From JAKPQD01 sp029572965 (lineage in GTDB: Bacteria; Bacteroidota; Bacteroidia; Bacteroidales; DTGW01), in NCBI GenBank assembly GCA_035374585.1, contig DAOSPF010000121.1, positions 1 through 5,511 on the forward strand: a stretch of 5,511 nt of DNA, read 5' to 3'. Within the stretch, counting starts at the first letter, position 1; each line of letters begins with the position of its first letter. This document shows, one piece after another, positions 1 to 5,511 of this stretch. Under the pieces are notes generated by a model. That model was not told the DNA's origin. It ran no database searches and saw nothing but the letters and a program-made list of their open reading frames with translations. The position numbers were made by a program, and so were the translations under genes.

Positions 1-59
1 ATGGTTAATGGTTAATGGTTAATGGTTAATGGTTAATTCGTAATTTTTAATTTTTAATT
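1..59. repeat. Heptanucleotide tandem repeat array (STRR-like), cut by the window edge
   Basis: An uninterrupted 7-bp period runs from base 1 to about base 59. Read on the plus strand it holds five identical ATGGTTA units (1-35), one ATTCGTA (36-42), two ATTTTTA (43-49 and 50-56) and the start of another unit (57-59). All units keep the AT...TA frame, so the three blocks are variants of one array rather than separate low-complexity runs. It starts at the first base of the window, so its full length is unknown. The TAA stop of the last esterase gene (54-56 on the minus strand) is part of the eighth unit. It resembles the short tandemly repeated heptamers known from intergenic regions of cyanobacteria and some Bacteroidota. 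Its function is unknown. No hairpin is seen, so it is not a recognisable terminator. Confidence 0.9.
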
Positions 60-941
60 GATCCCCGAGTCTTTCATCCATCTGAACAATGGCTCCATCC
101 AACCTTGGTGTTTGAAGATGAAACCGTGGTCACCTTTTTGATAAATGTGCATTTCTACAGGTACTTTGAGATGCCTTAGCTTTTCAAAATAGACAATACT
201 GTTGTCCACATCTACCAGCTTATCATCACCTGCATGAGTGAGGTATGCAGGAGGGGTATTGGCAGTCACCTGCAACTCATTAGAGTATAAATCTATCATT
301 TGCTTCGAAGGATTTTTACCCAGCAAACAATTCCTTGAATCGCGATGCGTCAGGCTGTCTTGCATGCTTATCACAGGGTAAACCAATATCTGGAAATCAG
401 GGCGCAAATTGGTATTATTGGTATTTTCAATTACCGGTTTGTCAAAATGAGTTGCCACGGTAGATGCTAAATGTCCACCTGCCGAAAAACCCATAATACC
501 TACCTTATGAACATCTACACCCCAATTTGCAGCATTTTCTCTAACTACTTTTATGGCTTGCTGGGCATCCTGCAAAGGAGCAATGGTTTTATCCATTTCT
601 AACGAGTCATCCGGGAGCCTGTATTTGAGTACAAAGGCTGCAATGCCATTTTTGGCAAGTTCTTTGGCTGTCAATACCCCTTCGCCATCATAAACAACAA
701 CATAGTAGCCACCTCCGGGACAGATAACCACAGCAGCCCCTGTCCCTTTGCCTTTTTCGGGCAGAAATACCTGAAGAGTAGGGGTAATCACTCCTCGGTA
801 CATACCTGAATTATATGTTTCTTTTATTCCTGAAACCTTTGCATTAGGCACTTTATCTGAGTACAAGTTTACTATTTCCTGAGCCTGAGAAGAACCCAAG
901 ATTACAAAGACAAAGACGAATAATATTTTCAACGTTTTCAT
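54..941 (-). CDS. Secreted alpha/beta hydrolase, probable acetyl xylan esterase
   Basis: This is a serine esterase of the alpha/beta-hydrolase fold, in the group often found beside xylanases in Bacteroidota, and it probably removes acetyl groups from xylan or xylo-oligosaccharides. It is 295 residues long, a normal full length for a single-domain enzyme. A signal peptide covers residues 1-20 (hydrophobic LFVFVFVIL, cleavage SQA|QE), so it is exported to the periplasm. The oxyanion-hole motif PGGGY is at 75-79. The nucleophile elbow GFSAGG at 151-156 gives Ser153. Asp240 in HAGDDKLV and His272 in GDHGF complete the likely triad. The ATG overlaps the stop of the upstream esterase gene as ATGA (938-941), which suggests translational coupling. 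The stop codon lies inside the heptamer array. The fold and catalytic class are secure; the acetyl specificity is inferred from neighbours and similarity. Confidence 0.85.
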   Translation of the reverse strand: MKTLKILFVFVFVILGSSQAQEIVNLYSDKVPNAKVSGIKETYNSGMYRGVITPTLQVFLPEKGKGTGAAVVICPGGGYYVVVYDGEGVLTAKELAKNGIAAFVLKYRLPDDSLEMDKTIAPLQDAQQAIKVVRENAANWGVDVHKVGIMGFSAGGHLASTVATHFDKPVIENTNNTNLRPDFQILVYPVISMQDSLTHRDSRNCLLGKNPSKQMIDLYSNELQVTANTPPAYLTHAGDDKLVDVDNSIVYFEKLRHLKVPVEMHIYQKGDHGFIFKHQGWMEPLFRWMKDSGIN

Positions 942-1861
942 TTTTTAACAGCTTTATGTTTAGCAGATTCTGCTACAAAAAAGTCGGCCATCATTTTCAT
1001 ATACTTATCAACATGCACCTCCGGACCATGCTGTCCGCCAGGCACAAGAAAAAACTGGCTGGGCACATTAGCTTTTTGCAATGCTGCATAAAGCAACTGG
1101 CTTTGACAATAAGGCACTACGCGGTCTTTTTCGCCATGAAAGATAAGAAATGGAGGGTCGCTTGGGTCGATATACGTCATAGGACTGGCAAGCAAAGTCT
1201 TTTCCTTATTTTCCTGAATAGGGCCACCAATATAAAGCGATGCAGGCGACCTGGCATCGTTGTGGATAAAGTCAGTACCACCGCATGAATCCATTACCAG
1301 CATATTGGTTGGGCCAAACCAGTCAACAACTGCATCAACAGAGCTACTGGAAGCGGTATTATTGCCAACATTTCCTTCAATGTCTATAGATATGCCGCCC
1401 TGGGTATAATGTTTCACATTGCGGGTTGTCCCTGCCATAGCAGCAAGGTTTCCGCCGGATGAGCTACCAGTTATGCCTACAAACGCAGTATCTACCTGAT
1501 ATTTGGCAGCATTGGCACGGATAAAGCGGATAGCGGCTTTTATATCCTGCACCTGGGCAGGGAATTTAGCATCAAAGCTCGAACGATGGTTGGGCATTAC
1601 TACTGCAAAACCAGCCTCGAGTAACACTTTGCCTAAAGTATTTAAGTCGGCTCCTTTAGATTTATTAGAAAGCCAGGCACTTCCATAAATCGTGATTACT
1701 ACCGGATAAGATGGTTTCTGTACTTCAGGCAGATAAATATCGAGGTTATGATACCCCATTGTATCGCCGGCATAATTAACATCTTTCCAGCATTTGGAAT
1801 ATTTCTGCCCAAAACAGGAAACAGAAAACAATAGCGCAAGAATGATTGAAAATTTCTTCAT
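938..1861 (-). CDS. Secreted alpha/beta hydrolase, xylan/feruloyl-esterase-like
   Basis: A 307-residue alpha/beta-hydrolase esterase, probably acting on acetylated or feruloylated xylan fragments. An N-terminal signal is present (residues 1-18). The cleavage site is ambiguous: FG|Q at 18/19 would fit signal peptidase I, but SVSC at 13-16 could act as a weak lipobox and give a lipoprotein with Cys16. The nucleophile motif GSSSG at 132-136 (Ser134) is followed by Gly137. Asp246 in HGEKDRVVP and His278 in GGQHG complete the triad. The usual HGGGW oxyanion motif is replaced by YGSAW (59-63). A Ser/Asn-rich stretch (about 164-174) follows the nucleophile region and may be a loop near the active site. 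The gene starts 11 bp after the CE1-like esterase and shares an ATGA overlap with the next esterase, so it is mid-operon. It is not a close copy of its neighbour. The exact ester cleaved is unknown. Confidence 0.83.
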   Translation of the reverse strand: MKKFSIILALLFSVSCFGQKYSKCWKDVNYAGDTMGYHNLDIYLPEVQKPSYPVVITIYGSAWLSNKSKGADLNTLGKVLLEAGFAVVMPNHRSSFDAKFPAQVQDIKAAIRFIRANAAKYQVDTAFVGITGSSSGGNLAAMAGTTRNVKHYTQGGISIDIEGNVGNNTASSSSVDAVVDWFGPTNMLVMDSCGGTDFIHNDARSPASLYIGGPIQENKEKTLLASPMTYIDPSDPPFLIFHGEKDRVVPYCQSQLLYAALQKANVPSQFFLVPGGQHGPEVHVDKYMKMMADFFVAESAKHKAVKK

Positions 1862-1872
1862 TTTATTTTATA

Positions 1873-3360
1873 TCAACGTTTTACAACAATATTTTGATTC
1901 ATTTCAAAAGAAGCATTGCTTATTTTTACCTTGTAAAAGCCTTCAGGCAAGGCTTCAACATTTATGGTACCATTGGGGGCTTTGAGTTTTTCAGTGACCA
2001 TTAGCTTTCCATCTATACCAAAGATAGCAACAGAAGCATCTGAATGCAGATTATTTATTTGTAGCACTGATTTGACAGGGTTTGGGAACACAGCAATTTT
2101 CATCATATTTACTTTGTCAACAGATACAGAAGCGATATCTACCCATTTAGCTACAAGTGTAATGTCTGTATTAGGCACTCTGTCTTTGCTAAAATCCCAT
2201 TTTTTGGTAAATGCCCCGTTTGTGTACCAGCCATCAAACACATATCCAGATTTTACAGGAGCAATAGGAGCTGTAATTAAGGTATTATAGTTGGCAACAA
2301 TAGTATCATTAATAGCACTGCCCCCGTTTGAGTTAAAACTAATTTTATAAGAATTGATACTCCATTTGGCATATAGTGTAATGTTTTTCTTGATGGTATC
2401 ATGAGCAAAATCAAAACTATCAAGGCATGCAGCATCTTTGTACCATCCGGCAAAAGTATAGCCATATCTTACAGGTTTAACGGGCTCTGCTATAACCGAG
2501 TCGAGGTGGGTCATGATAGTAGAGTTAGTAATTATTCCACCCTGAAATGCAAGAGAAACATATTTAGTTGCTGTATCGCGGAAAAGAAAAGGCGCAAATG
2601 ACCTGAAATCTTCTCGCCAGGCCGACCATTGGTGACCACCAGGATGTTCCCAATAATGGACTGTTAAACCAGAATCTCTAAGCACTTTGAGGGTTGCCAT
2701 ACCATTGTTGTATGCAATATCAGTAGATGTACCCTCACTGAAATACAAATAACGGATACTTTTTTCCATGTCTTTGCCATGTGCTGACAAAAAGGCCTTT
2801 GCCCTGTTATAGGTAGCTGTTTCGTTTGTAAACCACCCGGAGCTGAGGACAGACAAATAACCAAACATTTCATAATGATAAATACCAGCTTCCATAGCTT
2901 GCAATCCACCCCAGGAAAGCCCTCCTACCCCACGATGGTCTTTGTCAGCTTTTACCCTATAGTTTTTTTCTATGTATGGAATAATATCGTTAATAAGTTC
3001 CTTAGCAAAAACGTCAGCAGCAAGATTTTTCGCATCAGGCATCACCAGTATCATTGGCACGGCTTTTCCTGCAGCAATAAATTCATCGAGGGTACCTTTG
3101 GCATTCCCCGAATTGACCCAATGAGTATAATTTTCGCCCCCACCATGGATTAAGTAAAATACAGGATAAGAATTTACAGTATCAGCTTCCTGATCGTACC
3201 CATAAGGCACATAAACATTCATTTTACAGTCAACTTTTTGTGTAGTTGAATAGTAAGTTATTGTTGTTACAGTTCCTGTGTTTATCCCTTTTAAAAATGG
3301 GACAAACAGCAAAGCAACAATACCTGTTAGCACTGTTTTCAAAAAATAATTAGTTCTCAT
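1873..3360 (-). CDS. CE1/feruloyl-esterase-like hydrolase with two InlB-type repeats and a T9SS type A sorting domain
   Basis: A four-part secreted protein of 495 residues. Residues 1 to about 25 form a signal peptide. Residues about 28-262 are an esterase-D/CE1-type alpha/beta hydrolase: a GTVTTITYYS-type start and NVYVPYGY, the oxyanion region HGGGENYTHW (72-81), nucleophile GLSWGG (Ser149), probable acid Asp214 (EGTSTD) and His243 (GGHQW). This family removes feruloyl or acetyl groups from arabinoxylan. Residues about 266-333 and 338-406 are two diverged Listeria-Bacteroides (InlB B) repeats, each with GYxFxGWY in the middle and ending in AKW. Residues about 422-495 are a T9SS type A domain (VFPNPVKSVLQI, FGIDGKLM, LPEGFYKVKI, ending in VVKR), which predicts export through the type IX system to the surface or medium. 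It lies 37 bp after the GH43 gene and 11 bp before the next esterase. The architecture is clear; the exact substrate is inferred. Confidence 0.9.
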   Translation of the reverse strand: MRTNYFLKTVLTGIVALLFVPFLKGINTGTVTTITYYSTTQKVDCKMNVYVPYGYDQEADTVNSYPVFYLIHGGGENYTHWVNSGNAKGTLDEFIAAGKAVPMILVMPDAKNLAADVFAKELINDIIPYIEKNYRVKADKDHRGVGGLSWGGLQAMEAGIYHYEMFGYLSVLSSGWFTNETATYNRAKAFLSAHGKDMEKSIRYLYFSEGTSTDIAYNNGMATLKVLRDSGLTVHYWEHPGGHQWSAWREDFRSFAPFLFRDTATKYVSLAFQGGIITNSTIMTHLDSVIAEPVKPVRYGYTFAGWYKDAACLDSFDFAHDTIKKNITLYAKWSINSYKISFNSNGGSAINDTIVANYNTLITAPIAPVKSGYVFDGWYTNGAFTKKWDFSKDRVPNTDITLVAKWVDIASVSVDKVNMMKIAVFPNPVKSVLQINNLHSDASVAIFGIDGKLMVTEKLKAPNGTINVEALPEGFYKVKISNASFEMNQNIVVKR

Positions 3361-3397
3361 AGCTTATCAGTTATATAGTTAGGTTTCTTTAAAAAAA

Positions 3398-4732
3398 TTA
3401 TTTAAAACTTATCCAATCCACTTCAACGGGATTATCTCCGACTTGTGAAACAACAATATTGTGAACACCTTTGACAGATAGCGATACAGGCAACTTTATC
3501 TCAATCCAGTCTTTATTTGCCGGAATTTTGACTTTAGCAATTATCTTTTCGCCGGCATTACTGGTTTTTACCAGCAAGTCCCCTCCTTTTTCTGACAAAG
3601 CTTTAATCACTATTATCTTGGGTTTTTCTTTTCCAAAGTCAACACTATTGTATTGAATCCAGGAATCTTTATTTTCAAAAACAGTTTTCCAGCCTTTGAA
3701 AGTATTGGCAGTATCAAGTAAAGTAACAGATACTCCACTTTTGCTTATCGCACTATACCTGTCGATTTGAATTTCTGACGAAGCAGAAGTAAGGCCCACT
3801 CCACGAAATGTAGGGATTACCTTCCTGATAGTCCCGTCTTCATTAAAGAAAAGGCTATCTACCCTTATTGACCTGTTTTTGTCAAACTTAGGGGACAAAT
3901 CGTTGTTGTGATAAAACAAATACCACTGGCCTTTAAAGTTGATAAAAGAATGATGGTTGGTCCAACATCCAGACTCAGACTCATCCATAACAACGCCTGT
4001 CATTGAAAAAGGCCCCATAGGGCTCTTGCCCATAGCATATTCCAGGCGTTCGGTTTTATTTTCGACATGCGGGAAGGTCATGTAATAAATCCCATTTCGT
4101 TCGAACAACCAGGGGCCTTCTTTCAGGCCATTTTCAGGGAGATTAGCTATAACCTGGGGTTCGCCCTCTATTTCAAGCATGTTATCCTTAAGTTTGGCCA
4201 CATAAATATTGCGCATAGACCAATAAAGGTAGGCTTGCCCGTCTTTATCGATAAACACGTTAGGGTCAATTCCATGTACTTTTTTTATAGGTTTTTCTTC
4301 AGGGACGAATGGCCCATAAGGGCTATCAGACACAGCAACGCCAATACCAAAGCCCCTTCCGTCAAAGGTATCTTTTTTTATGGCAGGGAAATAGAAATAA
4401 TACTTACCATTACGCTCTATACAATCAGGTGCCCACATGGCATAAGCAGCAGAATCAACCCATTTCACTTTGTTCTGGCTTACAATAACGCCATGATCTG
4501 TCCAATCAGTGAGATTTGAAGTCGAAAATACATGATAATCGGCCATACAGAACCATCCGGGACGGCCTTGTCCATCTTTAGCAAGTATATCATGCGAAGG
4601 ATACACGTAAACCTTGTCGCCAAAAACCCTTGCCGAAGGATCGGCCGTGAATTGGTCTCTAACAATAGGGTTTTGGGCATTAATTGCTGTAAAAGACAGC
4701 ACAAATAATAGATTTATACAAATCCTCTTCAT
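3398..4732 (-). CDS. GH43 glycosidase (arabinofuranosidase/xylosidase type) with CBM6-like C-terminal domain
   Basis: A secreted five-bladed beta-propeller glycoside hydrolase of family 43, 444 residues, which probably releases arabinose or xylose from arabinoxylan. The signal peptide is residues 1-19 (INA|QN). Catalytic residues fit the family: Asp31 in FTADPSARVF as base, Asp156 in HGIDPNVF as pKa modulator, and Glu205 in KEGPWLF as acid. The conserved NHHSF at 259-263 holds the histidine that usually sits at the central metal site. The propeller ends near GVGLTSASSEIQIDRYS. Residues about 323-444 form a CBM6-like beta-sandwich (DSWIQYNSVDFG, GGDLLVKT, KGVHNIVV, ending VDWISFK) that may bind xylan. 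The layout resembles the XynD-type arabinoxylan arabinofuranohydrolases, but subfamily and specificity cannot be fixed by eye. No T9SS tag is present, so it is likely periplasmic. It starts 35 bp after the upstream glycosidase gene, behind a small AT-rich inverted repeat and a purine-rich AAAGGGATTGAG. Confidence 0.92.
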   Translation of the reverse strand: MKRICINLLFVLSFTAINAQNPIVRDQFTADPSARVFGDKVYVYPSHDILAKDGQGRPGWFCMADYHVFSTSNLTDWTDHGVIVSQNKVKWVDSAAYAMWAPDCIERNGKYYFYFPAIKKDTFDGRGFGIGVAVSDSPYGPFVPEEKPIKKVHGIDPNVFIDKDGQAYLYWSMRNIYVAKLKDNMLEIEGEPQVIANLPENGLKEGPWLFERNGIYYMTFPHVENKTERLEYAMGKSPMGPFSMTGVVMDESESGCWTNHHSFINFKGQWYLFYHNNDLSPKFDKNRSIRVDSLFFNEDGTIRKVIPTFRGVGLTSASSEIQIDRYSAISKSGVSVTLLDTANTFKGWKTVFENKDSWIQYNSVDFGKEKPKIIVIKALSEKGGDLLVKTSNAGEKIIAKVKIPANKDWIEIKLPVSLSVKGVHNIVVSQVGDNPVEVDWISFK

Positions 4733-4741
4733 CTCAATCCC

Positions 4742-4761
4742 TTTAAAATCATTATTTTAAA
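4742..4761. other. Perfect 8-bp AT-only inverted repeat in the gap before the GH43 gene
   Basis: TTTAAAAT (4742-4749) and ATTTTAAA (4754-4761) are perfect inverse complements separated by CATT. The repeat fills most of the 35-bp gap between the stop of the upstream glycosidase gene (4768) and the GH43 start (4732). It could be a weak RNA stem affecting ribosome access or message processing, or a protein-binding site. It has no G:C pairs and no following U-tract on the minus strand, so it is a poor terminator candidate. It may also be chance in AT-rich DNA. Confidence 0.35.
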
Positions 4762-4767
4762 CTATAC

Positions 4768-5511
4768 TTATTCATTAACTATTTTCCAGACCAACACTGT
4801 ACCATCCTTGCGGTTAGGAAGAGCCCCGGGACGATCGGCTGCATAAGGCTCGCCTGTTCCGGGTGTTAAGCCTACATAACGGTTGGTTTTTAGCGACAAA
4901 AGCATACATTGGTTGTGCAACATGTCCTGCCACTGGAAAAGACTGCCTTCAGATTCTTCTTTAAGCAACCTTACATCGCCAGAAATACCAATCCCGACAA
5001 CAGTAAGAAAACCAGCACCACTCAATGCTTCAAGGGCAACACGTCCTTTACCCCTGTCGTGAACCCTGAATTGACAACCCTTACCTTCAAATTCTTTAGA
5101 ATCTACGGGGACAGAATGTAACATTCCATGAGGGTTTGCCCACACAGCATCATGATTGGCCATATTGACCAACGTAATTACCTTGCCTGCAGGGATATTT
5201 TTTGAACGATCGGCCAAAGGCTCAACAAGCTTGAAATCTTCAAAATCGGCATAGCCACCTTCTTTGCCTGTAGTGTTATAAGCAAAAAGTGCATAACGCG
5301 AACCCTGAAAAGTCTTGAGTTGATAAGGCAAACGAACCGAATCGCCAATATTTGCAAAGGTATTCCCATCAATGCTGTAACTAAACCGGGCAATATCTTT
5401 TTCATAATTGCCCCAGGCTCGCAAGCTAATTTTGCCTGAAGTAAGTTTTTCTTCAATGGTTTTATTGGTATATTGGTCATAAAAACGCAACACAAAACCC
5501 TCTTTAGTGCG
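4768..5511 (-). CDS. C-terminal part of a secreted glycosidase (probable GH43): C2-type beta-sandwich plus fascin/ricin-like beta-trefoil
   Basis: A partial gene: the frame stays open to the right edge (first visible residues RTKEGFVLRFYDQ), so the start and catalytic domain are outside. Of 247 visible residues, about 1-97 look like the end of the beta-sandwich domain that follows the propeller in many Bacteroidota GH43 xylosidases (ARFSYSIDGNTF, GSRYALFAYNT, GGYADFEDFKLVEP). After a short linker, about 109-244 look like a fascin- or ricin-like beta-trefoil with three subrepeats (FRVHDRGKGRVALEA, SLFQWQDM..CMLLSLKTNRYVG, and GTVLVWKIV), which often serves as a carbohydrate-binding module. It ends IVNE with no T9SS tag. 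A GTG at 5491-5493 is an internal valine codon, not the real start. The downstream neighbour is a second GH43, 35 bp away. GH43 identity rests on the C2-like domain and context, so it is likely but not proven. Confidence 0.72.
   Translation of the reverse strand, partial: RTKEGFVLRFYDQYTNKTIEEKLTSGKISLRAWGNYEKDIARFSYSIDGNTFANIGDSVRLPYQLKTFQGSRYALFAYNTTGKEGGYADFEDFKLVEPLADRSKNIPAGKVITLVNMANHDAVWANPHGMLHSVPVDSKEFEGKGCQFRVHDRGKGRVALEALSGAGFLTVVGIGISGDVRLLKEESEGSLFQWQDMLHNQCMLLSLKTNRYVGLTPGTGEPYAADRPGALPNRKDGTVLVWKIVNE

Noticed and set aside
1..59. Heptamer array as a CRISPR array or a terminator
   Set aside because: Units are 7 bp with no spacers, which excludes CRISPR. There is no inverted repeat to form a hairpin, so an intrinsic terminator cannot be supported.
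3385..3400. T-run on the minus strand just after the GH43 stop as an intrinsic terminator
   Set aside because: No GC-rich stem precedes the run, and the next gene starts only 37 bp after the GH43 gene in the same direction, so read-through is expected.
4067..4519. 150-codon plus-strand open frame opposite the GH43 gene
   Set aside because: It lies fully inside a gene with clear catalytic motifs on the other strand and shows no recognisable domain. The shorter plus-strand frames elsewhere were rejected for the same reason.
5491..5493. GTG as the true start of the right-edge gene
   Set aside because: The frame continues to the window edge and the first visible residues are mid-domain with no signal peptide, so the gene starts outside the window.
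5178..5495. 105-codon minus-strand frame overlapping the partial glycosidase
   Set aside because: It is the shifted frame of the partial gene; the other frame carries coherent beta-sandwich and trefoil motifs.

Overview
The window suggests a Bacteroidota genome of the low-GC, environmental or fermentative type. The signs are signal peptides ending in a Q-rich cleavage site (SQA|Q, INA|Q, FG|Q), a C-terminal type IX secretion (T9SS) sorting domain, Listeria-Bacteroides (InlB B-type) repeats, no strong Shine-Dalgarno sequences, and a run of plant cell-wall enzymes typical of a polysaccharide utilization locus. The T9SS tag argues against Bacteroides itself and fits lineages such as Paludibacter, Dysgonomonas or the Marinilabiliales/Prolixibacter groups. 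The genus cannot be fixed from this sequence.

All five genes lie on the minus strand and read from the right edge to the left. (1) 5511-4768 is the C-terminal part of a secreted glycosidase, probably GH43: the end of a beta-sandwich C2-type domain followed by a fascin/ricin-like beta-trefoil. (2) 4732-3398 is a complete GH43 enzyme with a CBM6-like C-terminal domain. (3) 3360-1873 is a CE1/feruloyl-esterase-like hydrolase fused to two InlB-type repeats and a T9SS sorting domain. (4) 1861-938 is a secreted alpha/beta hydrolase of the xylan-esterase type. (5) 941-54 is a second secreted alpha/beta hydrolase of the acetyl-xylan-esterase type. Gaps are 35, 37 and 11 bp, then a 4-bp ATGA overlap, so this looks like one transcript. 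No promoter is visible and the operon start lies beyond the right edge. From position 59 down to the left edge there is a heptanucleotide repeat array that supplies the stop codon of the last gene.

Together the products look like a cassette for decorated xylan, probably feruloylated or acetylated arabinoxylan. Two GH43 enzymes would remove arabinose and/or xylose, and three esterases would remove ferulic and acetic acid side groups. Only the CE1-like esterase carries a T9SS tag, so it should be on the surface or released while the other complete enzymes act in the periplasm or as lipoproteins. Substrate specificity is inference from family and context. I found no clear new defence, mobile or RNA system. 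The most notable items are the esterase-InlB-T9SS architecture and the phased 7-bp array.
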